A DNA stretch of 64,000 nt from Aquimarina mytili (GCF_016735115.1 NZ_JAERQJ010000001.1:647575-711574), one strand, 5' to 3'. Shown: positions 8,901 through 17,411, counted from the first letter of the stretch. Numbers and translations are program-made. Notes: generated by a model from the letters alone, not told the origin.

Positions 8901-11079
8901 TACTATATGGCTAGCCTGGATGCTTTCAACGAATCCAGGAGTTGCTTATGTATCCGGAAACCCAGGAAGATATAGTGCTTCAGGAACAACCTGGTCCACA
9001 AGTGGAAACAATATGCCTTCAAGTTATGGTAGTGGAAGCCAGGCAGATTTTAGATATTCTATATATGCTAATTATACACAATTCGTGGATACCCAAGCGC
9101 CGTCAGTACCCACTAATTTAACTGCTTCTAATATCAGAAATACATCTGTGGATCTCAACTGGACCGCTTCTACCGATGATATTGGTGTAGTAGGGTATGA
9201 TGTATATCAAGGAACTACAGTTATTGGTTCATCAACGACTACGGATTATGGTGTTAGTGGACTTACTGCCAACACTTCGTATAGCTTTAGCGTAAGAGCA
9301 AAAGATGCCGCAGGAAATATATCTGCTAATAGTATCGCTACTACTGTTACTACAACTAATGTTGTTCAATATGCATTGACAACTAATACAGTTGGTCAAG
9401 GAACCGTAAGTGGAGGTGGTACCTATAACTCGGGAGAAGTTGCTTCTGTTACTGCAACTCCGGCTTCGGGTTGGGAATTTGGTGGATGGACCGGTGATCT
9501 ATCAGGGAATGCGAATCCAGGATCACTTACCATGGATGCTGATAAAACGGTTACTGCTACATTTACTGAAGTGATTAGTGTAAGTACATCTACAGAGAAA
9601 TATCGTTTAACCTGGAGAGAAAATCCATCTACCACCATGGTAATAGGGTGGAATCAAGTACGCGGAACCAATCCTGTAGTGCATTATGGACCTAAAGATT
9701 TTGGACTTAACTATAGTTCTTATCCTTTAAGTAAAACAGTTGATAGAACCGTTTCTAGTAAAGGGATGGATAATCGTTATGCACGGTTAACTGGGCTTCA
9801 ACCCAATACAGCTTATTATTTTGTAATTAAGGATAGCGAAGGAGTTTCTGAAAGATACTGGTTTAAGACGGCTCCTAATGACCCAACGATAAGATTATCG
9901 ATTGTTGCTGGTGGAGATTCGAGAAACAATCGTACCCCAAGACAAAATGCCAATAGATTGGTTGCCAAGATTAGACCACACGCTGTATTGTTTGGAGGGG
10001 ATATGACCAGTTCATCTTCTAGTTCTCAATGGCAAAACTGGTTTAACGACTGGCAATTAACAATTGGGTCAGATGGAAGAATGATTCCAGTTGTGGCTGC
10101 GAGAGGAAACCATGAGAGTTCTAATGATATTAGAGACCTGTTTGATATTCCTACCGCTGCAGGCGGAGAGTTTTATGCCCTTAGTTTTGGTGGAAACCTT
10201 ATGAGAACCTATACGTTAAATACCGAGGTAACTCCAGCAGGTACACAAGGAAGTTGGTTAGCTAATGATTTAGCTGCTAATTCTGCAAGTCATACCTGGG
10301 CGGTGGCTCAGTATCATAGATCAACCAGACCTCACGAACCTGGGAAATCAGAACAAAATGATCAATATGAGGCTTGGTCAAAGCCATTTTATACTCATGC
10401 AGTGCAGTTGGTAATGGAGAGTGACTCTCATGTAGTGAAGCGTACCTGGCCAATCAAGCCGTCTACAGGAACCGGTAGTGATGAAGGGTTTATTAGAGTT
10501 GATAACGATCCTAAAAGAGCAGTTTATGTTGGAGAAGGATGTTGGGGTGCTCCGCTAAGGAATGCATCTGATACTAAAAACTGGACCAGAGCTGCAGGAT
10601 CGTTTAATCAGTTTAAATGGTTATGGGTGGATCAAAATCAAATCATCATGAGAACGATCAAAGTTGACAATGCCACTAGTGTTGGACAAGTAAATGATAA
10701 CGACTTATTTTCTCTACCTGCAAATATAGATGTATGGAATCCATCAGGCGGTAGCGTTGTTACTATTAATAATCCACATAACCTGGCAGTACGTAGTGCT
10801 ATAACTACAAATAATAGTACTACTAAAAGTTCTGAATTTGATTTGAGCGCTTATCCTAATCCAATAGAATCAGGATTGTTACATATCGTATACCCCAACT
10901 ATGCCAAGGTTCAAGAACCAAAAGCAATAATTAGAGATATGTTTGGAAAAGTAGTTCATGAAATTAATATTAAATCAAAAACTGAAATGTATAATATTGA
11001 TAAGCTGAATGCGGGTGTTTATTTTATTAGTATTAAAGTAGGAAACCGTAAAATTAGTACAAAGTTCGTTAAGAAGTAG
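5983..11079 (+). CDS. giant T9SS-secreted protein: subtilisin-like (S8) domain fused to purple-acid-phosphatase-like domain
   Basis: 1698 residues. Signal peptide 1-23 (FVNAQ); propeptide to about 100; subtilisin-like domain about 100-510 with His153 in SHGTH, oxyanion Asn240 in SAGND and Ser320 in GTSMSTP. The position normally held by catalytic Asp is Glu126 (AVWESG; codon gaa at 6358). Then Fn3 (about 523-617), MAM-like jelly roll (618-785), Fn3 (787-880), a beta domain (881-1033), Fn3 (1036-1126), an InlB-type B-repeat (1129-1197), a purple acid phosphatase N-domain (about 1205-1300) and a metallophosphoesterase (about 1306-1560) with GGDSR, GGDM, GNHE, QYHRS and ESDSH motifs. A T9SS sorting domain (AYPNPIESG to the end) closes the protein. 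It is expected on the cell surface or released. Monocistronic, with its own terminator. Confidence 0.88.
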   Translation: MKSRKNIFLLVLFLLFSIFVNAQNSTDRENIKRQTNQQALQKIIDRSNQLEKANKTKTNRQKIPLTKTTKDGRLGVIFGFDEKGEPVYAYDDNTAAAATGRTDKIWQGGSTGLDLTGAGIEIAVWESGYARPTHVEFGGRASNGGDGGSVTSHGTHTGGTLIATGIDAAARGMASGATIKNYTATNMVSETAVFAAAGGILANNSNTPSGTSGNYNAVARDMDDVLYNAPFYLQCKSAGNDGNTYGVIRSTQLSKNLLVVGNTVDVPNYTGPSSVSMWTTSSYGPTNDWRIKPDISNNGRSVYSSDNANDTDYGTKTGTSMSTPATTGTLALLQQHYKNLNGVYMRAATAKALLINTADEVGANDGPDFASGWGLVNAERAAQVISNNGTSSIMDELTLNNGGTYTRTIVSDGSTPLSLNIVWNDPGGATGTGTAPILINDLDVRVTGNGNTYSPWVMVPNGSFNNYTDPAQRGDNFRDNVEKIDAVLAPGTYTVTVTHKGTLTNGSQDFSLIITGVNVNVVPDNETPSIPTNLTASNTTSSSTDLSWAASTDNIGVTVYEVFQGNTSIGSSTTTSFNVTGLTASTSYSFTVQAKDAAGNTSGSSTAVNVTTTAPPPCSGIANFPYSESFESGVGVWVQESTDDLDWVVDSAGIPSNNTGPTAANDGTNYIYTEATGNGTGFPNKVALLTSPCIDLSNQLNAKLSFDYHMFGAAMGVLEMRASTDDGSTWTTIWSLSGDQGNSWNSQTVSLAAYSGSVIKLQIKGTTGSDFTSDMTIDNLSIISSVPDNEAPSVPTNLTASNTSSNSTDLSWTASTDNIGVTGYEIFQDGTSIGTSTTTNYNVSGLSAETSYSFTVQAKDAGGNTSGSSTAVNVTTTSTPAQLFTVGITTVGTSTSTHADRRAMSYTMPENGTLQSIAIHITGGSGDMQLGVYADNNGVPSNKLGQTTVASANATTGWQTIALENPIIIGNGDTIWLAWMLSTNPGVAYVSGNPGRYSASGTTWSTSGNNMPSSYGSGSQADFRYSIYANYTQFVDTQAPSVPTNLTASNIRNTSVDLNWTASTDDIGVVGYDVYQGTTVIGSSTTTDYGVSGLTANTSYSFSVRAKDAAGNISANSIATTVTTTNVVQYALTTNTVGQGTVSGGGTYNSGEVASVTATPASGWEFGGWTGDLSGNANPGSLTMDADKTVTATFTEVISVSTSTEKYRLTWRENPSTTMVIGWNQVRGTNPVVHYGPKDFGLNYSSYPLSKTVDRTVSSKGMDNRYARLTGLQPNTAYYFVIKDSEGVSERYWFKTAPNDPTIRLSIVAGGDSRNNRTPRQNANRLVAKIRPHAVLFGGDMTSSSSSSQWQNWFNDWQLTIGSDGRMIPVVAARGNHESSNDIRDLFDIPTAAGGEFYALSFGGNLMRTYTLNTEVTPAGTQGSWLANDLAANSASHTWAVAQYHRSTRPHEPGKSEQNDQYEAWSKPFYTHAVQLVMESDSHVVKRTWPIKPSTGTGSDEGFIRVDNDPKRAVYVGEGCWGAPLRNASDTKNWTRAAGSFNQFKWLWVDQNQIIMRTIKVDNATSVGQVNDNDLFSLPANIDVWNPSGGSVVTINNPHNLAVRSAITTNNSTTKSSEFDLSAYPNPIESGLLHIVYPNYAKVQEPKAIIRDMFGKVVHEINIKSKTEMYNIDKLNAGVYFISIKVGNRKISTKFVKK

Positions 11080-11103
11080 AACTTTTGCTTTTAGTTTGTT
11101 TTG

Positions 11104-11135
11104 AACTGCCTGAAAGAAATTTCAGGCAGTTTTTT
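11104..11135 (+). terminator. intrinsic terminator between convergent genes
   Basis: A perfect 12-bp stem (AACTGCCTGAAA with TTTCAGGCAGTT) and GAAA tetraloop ends in a T run, 25 bases after the giant T9SS gene. The convergent minus-strand gene ends at 11193, so it may serve both directions. Confidence 0.88.
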
Positions 11136-11192
11136 ATATTTAATAGAATTTGTCTAGGTGCCTTTAAGCCCAATAATTATATAAATACGAAT

Positions 11193-12092
11193 CTAGACGG
11201 TTTGTGTTCCTTTCCAAAAAGGGATACCTTTTAAAAATCGCATATCGGGACGATCTGCAACTAGCACGAATAAAGGAATAAGCGCATGTGGCAATCTAAT
11301 TAACATTTCCCAAGTCCATTGGCTAAATGAATTCCATAAAAACTCAATATGAAAATGCCCTACTAATCGAGCTGTAGCCGTAAGTCCTCCCCAGATAAAA
11401 GCATATACTAAAGCGGCATAGGATATTCTGGGAATAAAAATAGCAATAGCCACTACAAAGTCTAGAATTCCCGCAATCTTCAACATGACATGCGCGCTAG
11501 GTTCACTAATTGGTAATGTGTTTAGTGTCATGTCAATAAAAGTTCCTGGTCTGGGATAATATCCAACAGCATACAAACCGTGGCAGCTAAAAGTTAATGC
11601 GATGGCAATTAACGCAATTAGACGTATTTTTTTAAATTCAAGACTAGTAAACAACATCATATAAAGTAATACAGGAGTCATGAATTGAATCATATATTCA
11701 AAAAATTGTCCAACGTGTAAGAATTTTTCCTTACAATATAAAATTGCAAGTATGAAAAGTCCAATACTTCCCCCTAGTAAAAAGAATTTACCCAGTTTTT
11801 TCATGTTGGGTTTTATTAGTAATGTAACGATAGCGCAAAGAAGATAGAAAACACCAATAGTTTTTATAGAAAAAGAAATGGTATTGGCAGCAGAAAGGCT
11901 GGTTACATAGTCATTCCATGTTACTCCAAAAGTATTTTCAACAACCCCTTTTAGGATAGCTTCATCCCATAAAAAAGTTCTATAAGGAGCATCCCAAACG
12001 ATATGTTGATAGGCTCTACCTAAAAAAATCAGGAAAGTGGAAAGCTTTAAAATAGAGATTAATTTGTCCCGTAGGTCTGATGACTGTGTCAT
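11193..12092 (-). CDS. multi-pass inner-membrane protein of unknown function (possibly DoxX-like)
   Basis: 299 residues with about seven or eight hydrophobic segments and short loops, so an inner-membrane protein. The N-terminal part has a conserved-looking GRAYQHIVWDAPYRTFLWDE loop just after the first helix; a later pair of helices with ILDFVVAIAIFIPR resembles DoxX-type four-helix proteins but is not a firm match. No catalytic motif or cofactor site is obvious. It is a single gene, convergent with the T9SS protein and divergent from the Crp/Fnr regulator, sharing the 285-base intergenic region that holds the long palindrome at 12199-12230; that palindrome could therefore control either gene. 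Confidence 0.5.
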   Translation of the reverse strand: MTQSSDLRDKLISILKLSTFLIFLGRAYQHIVWDAPYRTFLWDEAILKGVVENTFGVTWNDYVTSLSAANTISFSIKTIGVFYLLCAIVTLLIKPNMKKLGKFFLLGGSIGLFILAILYCKEKFLHVGQFFEYMIQFMTPVLLYMMLFTSLEFKKIRLIALIAIALTFSCHGLYAVGYYPRPGTFIDMTLNTLPISEPSAHVMLKIAGILDFVVAIAIFIPRISYAALVYAFIWGGLTATARLVGHFHIEFLWNSFSQWTWEMLIRLPHALIPLFVLVADRPDMRFLKGIPFWKGTQTV

Positions 12093-12198
12093 GGGTTGAG
12101 GTATAAAGTTAGTAAGTTAAAAATAAATAAAATACCTTTAAAAGTATCTGGAAAATGAGCCAAAATCAAATATAACTTCTTGAGAAACTATAAAATCA

Positions 12199-12230
12199 GA
12201 CATATATCAATACCAGTATTGATATATGTC
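12199..12230. promoter_or_regulatory. 32-bp perfect palindrome, candidate Crp/Fnr-family operator
   Basis: Two perfect 15-bp arms (GACATATATCAATAC and its reverse complement) flank a 2-base spacer. There is no T run, so it is not a simple terminator. The core TCAATAC-nn-GTATTGA recurs with the same 2-base spacing at 13302-13317 upstream of the carbonic anhydrase gene. It lies between divergent genes (membrane protein and Crp/Fnr regulator), 148 bases before the regulator start. Crp/Fnr dimers bind inverted repeats of this size, so autoregulation is the natural reading; this is inference. Confidence 0.6.
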
Positions 12231-12377
12231 AATTATTTCATCTTAAGTATTAATATTCAAAGTTTTATAAAGACATGATTATTTTGAAATTATTCATAAA
12301 AAACCTGAAAATGAAAAGGAATTTTTAAGTTTAACTTGTTATATATATGCACACAAGTCTTAACCAAATAGTATTCT

Positions 12378-13064
12378 ATGATTAATACTCTTTTCCCCTG
12401 TAGGCGGTATTCTTTTGCAAATGATACCATTTTAGAAGACCTTTCGAAGAATACAATTTCTTTAATTGAAGAAAAGAAAATTTCTATAAAATTAAAGAAA
12501 AAAGAGGTTTTGTTTTACGAAGGAACCATCCCAACCGGCGTATATATATTAAAATCTGGTAAAGTAAAAAAATACTCTACTGGATTGAATGGGAAAGAAC
12601 ATATTTTCTACCTGGCTAAAGAAAACGGAATTTTAGGCTATCATTGTTTGCTAAGCAAAGAAACATATGCTCATACTACAGCTTGTTTGACAGATTGCGA
12701 ATTTGATCTGATTCCAAAAGAAGTATTTCTTTCTATGATTGAAAATGATTATGAAATGTTGTATCGCCTCCTAAAGAGTATAAGTCATGAATTTGGGGTA
12801 TTTACAAATAATACTAGAATTTTAGCTCAACACAGCGTTAGAGAGAGAACAGCATTGTCTATTATAAAATTAGAACGTTTTTTTGATAATAATGGTTGTA
12901 TCAAGCTATCAAGAAAAGATCATAGTAGTCTTGTTGGTACATCTATCGAATCATTGGTTAGAACCTTGCATGATTTTAAAGAAGAAGGTGCTATTGAACT
13001 TAGAGAAAGCATGATTATAACTAAAGATATGGAGAAATTGGTTAAAGCTTCTAATTTCATGTAA
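12378..13064 (+). CDS. Crp/Fnr-family transcriptional regulator (paralogue A)
   Basis: 228 residues. Residues about 20-145 form the cyclic-nucleotide-binding-like beta-roll (EVLFYEGTIPTGVYILKSGK, then GKEHIFYLAKENGILGYH), and residues about 150-220 the winged helix-turn-helix with LSRKDHSSLVGTSIESLVR as the DNA-recognition part. There is no Cys pattern for an Fe-S cluster as in classic FNR, and the effector is unknown. It is closely similar along its whole length to the protein at 14486-15169, both starting MINTLFP. The long palindrome at 12199-12230 lies upstream. The two paralogues flank a secreted carbonic anhydrase, suggesting control linked to CO2/bicarbonate or respiration, but that is inference. 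Confidence 0.85.
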   Translation: MINTLFPCRRYSFANDTILEDLSKNTISLIEEKKISIKLKKKEVLFYEGTIPTGVYILKSGKVKKYSTGLNGKEHIFYLAKENGILGYHCLLSKETYAHTTACLTDCEFDLIPKEVFLSMIENDYEMLYRLLKSISHEFGVFTNNTRILAQHSVRERTALSIIKLERFFDNNGCIKLSRKDHSSLVGTSIESLVRTLHDFKEEGAIELRESMIITKDMEKLVKASNFM

Positions 13065-13128
13065 ACTCAATTGATTTCTATTTAAATAAATAGTTTAATT
13101 CTATTCTCAAGATTTAAATTAAGAAAAG

Positions 13129-13262
13129 AGGCTGTCTGAAAAGACTCAAAAATTGTCATTACGAAAAATTTTAATTTTAAAGTAATCTGTTTTTCAGTAA
13201 CTTAAATTTGACAGATTCCTTCGCTATGCTCGGAATGACGACTTTTTAGACTGGTTTTTTTA
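13129..13262. repeat. imperfect inverted-repeat element of the flavobacterial intergenic type
   Basis: This makes up most of the 323-base gap after the first Crp/Fnr gene. The left arm (GCTGTCTGAAAAGACTC, then GTCATTACGA at 13155-13164) and right arm (CGGAATGACGACTTTTTAGA, then CTGG, at 13231-13254) pair imperfectly and the element ends in a T run. Inside is the stretch ATTCCTTCGCTATGCTCGG. From general knowledge, sequences of this kind are scattered between genes in many flavobacterial genomes. It may also act as a terminator for the upstream gene. Copy number elsewhere cannot be checked here. Confidence 0.5.
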
Positions 13263-13273
13263 ATACATATTAT

Positions 13274-13323
13274 CATTAGTCAATACAGTCCTTGATAAAT
13301 ATCAATACTTGTATTGACTAATG
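13274..13323. promoter_or_regulatory. nested palindromes upstream of carbonic anhydrase, candidate Crp/Fnr operator
   Basis: An outer inverted repeat has 14-bp perfect arms (CATTAGTCAATACA at 13274-13287 and its complement at 13310-13323). Nested at 13302-13317 is TCAATAC-TT-GTATTGA, the same core and spacing as the palindrome at 12199-12230. There are thus three copies of the TCAATAC half-site. The inner centre lies about 44 bases upstream of a -7-like box at 13350-13357, a position suited to an activator. Confidence 0.6.
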
Positions 13324-13349
13324 CTTCACTCTAAATCATAATAAGCAAA

Positions 13350-13357
13350 TACATTTG
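13350..13357 (+). promoter_or_regulatory. candidate -7 box of the carbonic anhydrase promoter
   Basis: TACATTTG matches the Bacteroidota -7 consensus TAnnTTTG exactly, 30 bases before the start codon at 13388. No good -33 TTTG is seen about 20 bases upstream, which fits a promoter that needs an activator bound at the adjacent palindromes. Confidence 0.4.
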
Positions 13358-13387
13358 GTTTATTCGTAACAATAAACTCAACGTATT

Positions 13388-14236
13388 ATGAAAACAAACA
13401 TTTTAAAGTATGCATTAGTGTTCGGTTTACTCTCAATTTTTACTTCTTGTGAAAATCAACAAATCGATACTCAAGATCAAAATCAAGAGGTTTTAAAATA
13501 TGATGAAACCAGTCTTTCTGATGCTTATTTTGGTCGTAAATCCTCATCGGGTTGCCATTTTGAATATGAAGGATCATCAGGCCCAGAATTCTGGGCAGAT
13601 CTTTGCGGAGATGATTGGAAGGATTGTGGAGGTAATTCGCAGTCTCCGATCAATATCATAACAGATGCTGTTCTTGAAGATGAAAGTATTAACAATATCA
13701 ATACTAATTATACTATTAGTAGCACAAATATTTTTAATAATGGTCATACTATCCAATTTAATTATGATGCAGGTAGTTCGGCTTCACTAAATAATATCGA
13801 TTATAACCTTTTACAGTTTCATTTTCACACAGGAAGTGAACACACCGTAGATGGAGTTCGATATCCTATGGAGATGCATTTAGTACATCAAGATCCCATA
13901 ACAAAATTACTTGCTGTAGTGGGTGTGTTTTTTAAAGAGGGTAATAGAAACCTACTTCTTAACCAATTTATGAATAATCTTCCAGAATATGAAGATGATC
14001 ACTACACAAGCAGTCAGAAATATCATATTAAAGATATTTTACCTGGAGATATGGACTTTTATACTTACAGCGGGTCTTTAACAACACCTGCTTGTTCAGA
14101 AATAGTTACCTGGTATATAATTAAAGAAACCATAGAAGCATCACATGAACAATTAGAGAGGTTTGAACATATAATGCATAAAAACTTTAGACCGATACAA
14201 ACGCTTAGCGGTAGAATTGTAAGTACTAATGATTAA
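13388..14236 (+). CDS. alpha-type carbonic anhydrase, lipoprotein
   Basis: 282 residues; interconverts CO2 and bicarbonate. A lipoprotein signal (IFTSC, Cys21) places it on the periplasmic face or outer membrane. The alpha-class domain spans about residues 58-282: QSPINI at 85-90, zinc ligands His145 and His147 in FHFHTG, SEH-type motif following, His164 in EMHLVH, and the C-terminal YSGSLTTPACSE block. All three zinc histidines are present and the length is normal for bacterial alpha enzymes. It lies between two paralogous Crp/Fnr regulators, with nested palindromes directly upstream and its own terminator downstream, so it is probably transcribed alone and under their control (inferred). 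Confidence 0.93.
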   Translation: MKTNILKYALVFGLLSIFTSCENQQIDTQDQNQEVLKYDETSLSDAYFGRKSSSGCHFEYEGSSGPEFWADLCGDDWKDCGGNSQSPINIITDAVLEDESINNINTNYTISSTNIFNNGHTIQFNYDAGSSASLNNIDYNLLQFHFHTGSEHTVDGVRYPMEMHLVHQDPITKLLAVVGVFFKEGNRNLLLNQFMNNLPEYEDDHYTSSQKYHIKDILPGDMDFYTYSGSLTTPACSEIVTWYIIKETIEASHEQLERFEHIMHKNFRPIQTLSGRIVSTND

Positions 14237-14267
14237 TAGACGATTAACTAGACACAAACTTGAAAAA

Positions 14268-14298
14268 GCTGCCTTATTTAACTAATGAGGCAGTTTTT
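14268..14298 (+). terminator. intrinsic terminator after carbonic anhydrase
   Basis: A stem of about 10 bp (CTGCCTTATT with AATGAGGCAG, one G-T pair) is followed by six T residues, 32 bases after the stop codon. Confidence 0.8.
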
Positions 14299-14485
14299 TG
14301 GTTTTATAAACTAGATGAATACATCATTTCCTACTTTTAACTCGTCCTGTTTTTTTTCAGAATTCCTTCGCTTTAATTTAGGAGATATGAGTAAATAAAT
14401 CTGATATTTATTCGTTATTAGTTTAGTAATAAGTATTTTAGATATTCCATAGAGTAAATTCATATTACACTAAATAACCATCGTT

Positions 14486-15169
14486 ATGATTAATACCCTA
14501 TTCCCCCATAAGAGGTATTCGTTTATAAATGAATCCGTGATGGAAAGTCTTCCAAAAAATATCTTAGATCAGATTGAAGAAAATAAAACTGTTTTGAACC
14601 TTAAAAAAGGGCAAGTGTTATTCCATGAAGGTACAATCCCTATGGGGGTTTATATTCTAAAAACAGGTAAAGTAAAAAAATACACTCAAGGAATAAATGG
14701 TAAAGAACATATTTTTTATTTAATAAAAGAAAATGAAATCTTTGGATACCATAGTTTATTAAGTGAAGAAACATATTCACATTCTGCGGGATGTCTAACA
14801 GATTGTACCTTTGAGCTTATACCTAAAAAGACTTTTTATTGGGTTATTGAAAACGATAGTAAAATGCTCCATCGTCTGTTAAAAAGCATGAGCCACGAAT
14901 TTGGAGTGTTTATTACTAATTCGAAGATACTCGCTCAACACAATGTTAGAGAAAGAACGGCATTATCCCTAATAAAGTTGGAACAATTCTTTAATGATCA
15001 CTGTATCAAATTATCAAGGAGAGACCTTAGTAATATTGTTGGCACATCCATTGAGTCTTTAGTAAGAGTATTACATGATTTTAAAGAAGAAGAGGCAATT
15101 GATATTAAAGAGAGCACGATTACAGTTAGAGACATGAAAAAATTAATTGATACCACTAATTTTATATAG
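14486..15169 (+). CDS. Crp/Fnr-family transcriptional regulator (paralogue B)
   Basis: 227 residues, same architecture as the gene at 12378: beta-roll sensor (GQVLFHEGTIPMGVYILKTG) and winged helix-turn-helix (LSRRDLSNIVGTSIESLVRV). The two proteins align end to end without large gaps, so they arose by duplication. Upstream there is a different, shorter inverted repeat (TTATTA-GTTTAG-TAATAA, 14415-14432) and not the TCAATAC core, so the two copies are probably regulated differently. The ligand is not predictable. Possibly one copy controls the other or the carbonic anhydrase. Confidence 0.85.
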   Translation: MINTLFPHKRYSFINESVMESLPKNILDQIEENKTVLNLKKGQVLFHEGTIPMGVYILKTGKVKKYTQGINGKEHIFYLIKENEIFGYHSLLSEETYSHSAGCLTDCTFELIPKKTFYWVIENDSKMLHRLLKSMSHEFGVFITNSKILAQHNVRERTALSLIKLEQFFNDHCIKLSRRDLSNIVGTSIESLVRVLHDFKEEEAIDIKESTITVRDMKKLIDTTNFI

Positions 15170-15293
15170 GTATTTTATTATCTAAAATATTGTCCAAAAA
15201 GTAAATGGATAAAATAAAGGCAATAGACGGAATCATCTATTAACAACGAATCTTTGATTTTTCTGTTTTTTTATCAGTAATGGTTTTATAGGT

Positions 15294-17309
15294 TTAGGTT
15301 TTTGACATAGACGCTACCTGAGCCCTAAGCGCAGATGCAGAATCTACATAAGTATTATCTTGATCTTCGTTTATAATTCTTGCCTTTACGGTGTCATCCA
15401 GTTGCAATTGTATCATTCTTCTTAATTTAAAATAAACATCGTTATCTAATACAGGAATCATTACTTCAATTCTATGATCCAGGTTACGTGTCATCCAATC
15501 TGCAGAACCGATATACATTTTTTCGTTACCTCCGTTGGCAAAAACATATACTCGTCCATGTTCAAGAAAACGATCTACTATACTTGTAATATGAATATGC
15601 TCACTTTGACCTTCGATACCGGGGACTAAACAGCAAATACCTCTAACCACAGCTCTTATAGTAACACCTGCATTATTTGCTTGATACAACAAATCAATCA
15701 TTTTATTATCTTGAAGACTATTCAATTTTAGGATAATATAGGCTTCTTTTCCTGCGATTGCATTTTCGATTTCTGTTTGTATGAATTTTTCGAAGGTACT
15801 TCTTGTGGTAAACGGAGAAACCAATAATTTTTTGGTTTTAGGAATAATAATATTTCCTTCTAAGAGTTGAAAAACCTGTTTCAATTCTGAAGTTATTTCA
15901 ATATTGGCGGTCATCAACCCAAAATCGGTATATATTTTAGCAGTTTTTTCATTAAAATTTCCTGTACTAATATAACCATATTGCATAGGTTTATTATCTT
16001 CTATTCGTTCTATTAGCAATATTTTAGAATGCACTTTTATTCCGGGATAACTATACATTACCTTTGCTCCATGTTCTTCCAATATTTTACCCCATCGTAT
16101 ATTGTTCTCTTCATCAAACCGAGCTTTGGTTTCGATAAAAACAAAAACATCTTTTCCGTTTTTTGCCGCATTTAATAATGCATCTGCTAGCCCGGATTGT
16201 TTGGCAATACGATAAAGTGTTATTTTAATTTTAGATACATTTTTATCCTCAGAAGCTTGTTTTGCAAGACGAAGCACATCATCAAAAGACTCGTATGGAT
16301 AACATAGTAATCGGTCTTTTTTTGCGATCGCCTCAAACATATTCGAAAATTTTTGAAGTTCTGGATCCTGAATAGGAGTCAGAGTTTCTTCAGAAAGTTT
16401 CTTTTGGGTTGGGTTAGGAAAACCAAAGAAATCTTTAAAATTATGATATCTTCCCCCTTGCATAACATCCGTTTCATTAGCATCTAATATTTGTTTTACA
16501 TGATGTAACAGGATCGTTGGCATTGCAGTATCGATTAACAATCTTGTAACTTGTCCTGTCTCTCGATTGCCTAAAGAGTTTTTAATCTTGGTTAGCAAAT
16601 CACCCGAATATTCATTTTGAATATATAGTTCTGCATCTCTAGAAATTTTTATTGAATAAAATTTAGAAGATTGTTTTTGAGCATAAAATTTTGCAAGGTT
16701 ATGCTTTAAAATGTCATCAACAAAAGTAATGTAGTGTGTGTTGTTTTCTGAAGGGAAAGTAACAAATCGAGGAGTGTTTGATGGAATTTTTACAAAAATA
16801 AGTTGTTCATCATTAAGTAAAGCAGTTAAATAAAGTTGCTCATTTTCAATAAAAATAGTCCCATCATTTTGCTCTACATTAATATTGATTGTGAGTTTGT
16901 TTTTTAATTTTTCTTGATAATACTGTTCGGCAAATTCTTTTTGCGAATCTGAAAAATCTTCACATGAGATTAGCTGAATACCTTCTTTTTTAAGCTCTGG
17001 AATAATTTGGTTAACAAAAAGGTCTCCAAATTCTTGTTGTTGTAAAAGCACTTGCTTTTTGATTTTTTTTAAAAGCTTATTGGGTTTTGTAATTAGTTTT
17101 TTTCTTAAAGGTTTATCCAGGTTTTTAATTTTCCTGATATCAGACACCCGTACTTTAAAAAACTCATCCAGATTAGATGAAAAAATGGCAAGAAATTTAA
17201 TTCGTTCATATAAAGGATTATTTTTATCTGAAGCCTCTTGTAAAACCCTATGATTAAAACGTAACCAGGAGAGATCTCTGTTATAGTATTTCTTTGAAAT
17301 TAATGCCAT
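15294..17309 (-). CDS. ppk1: polyphosphate kinase 1
   Basis: 671 residues. Makes inorganic polyphosphate from the gamma phosphate of ATP, reversibly, at the inner membrane face or in the cytosol. The N-terminal domain (YNRDLSWLRFNHRVLQEA, residues 9-26) and the two phospholipase-D-like catalytic halves are visible; the autophosphorylated histidine is His427 in KVHSKILLIER, with STGNFNEKTAKIYTD following and the second-half DRFLEHGRVYVF. Length is close to the family norm. It lies 102 bases downstream of the CPA1 antiporter gene on the same strand and may be the last gene of the operon starting at 28195. Polyphosphate often supports stress survival, which fits the neighbours. Confidence 0.93.
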   Translation of the reverse strand: MALISKKYYNRDLSWLRFNHRVLQEASDKNNPLYERIKFLAIFSSNLDEFFKVRVSDIRKIKNLDKPLRKKLITKPNKLLKKIKKQVLLQQQEFGDLFVNQIIPELKKEGIQLISCEDFSDSQKEFAEQYYQEKLKNKLTININVEQNDGTIFIENEQLYLTALLNDEQLIFVKIPSNTPRFVTFPSENNTHYITFVDDILKHNLAKFYAQKQSSKFYSIKISRDAELYIQNEYSGDLLTKIKNSLGNRETGQVTRLLIDTAMPTILLHHVKQILDANETDVMQGGRYHNFKDFFGFPNPTQKKLSEETLTPIQDPELQKFSNMFEAIAKKDRLLCYPYESFDDVLRLAKQASEDKNVSKIKITLYRIAKQSGLADALLNAAKNGKDVFVFIETKARFDEENNIRWGKILEEHGAKVMYSYPGIKVHSKILLIERIEDNKPMQYGYISTGNFNEKTAKIYTDFGLMTANIEITSELKQVFQLLEGNIIIPKTKKLLVSPFTTRSTFEKFIQTEIENAIAGKEAYIILKLNSLQDNKMIDLLYQANNAGVTIRAVVRGICCLVPGIEGQSEHIHITSIVDRFLEHGRVYVFANGGNEKMYIGSADWMTRNLDHRIEVMIPVLDNDVYFKLRRMIQLQLDDTVKARIINEDQDNTYVDSASALRAQVASMSKT

Positions 17310-17411
17310 TCTTTATTAAAATTTGAATTTTGAAATGTAAACATAATCTTGCTAGTAATTGTAGAATCATAAATTAGATTAAGGTTGTTTTTAGGTAAAT
17401 AAGGTAAACCT

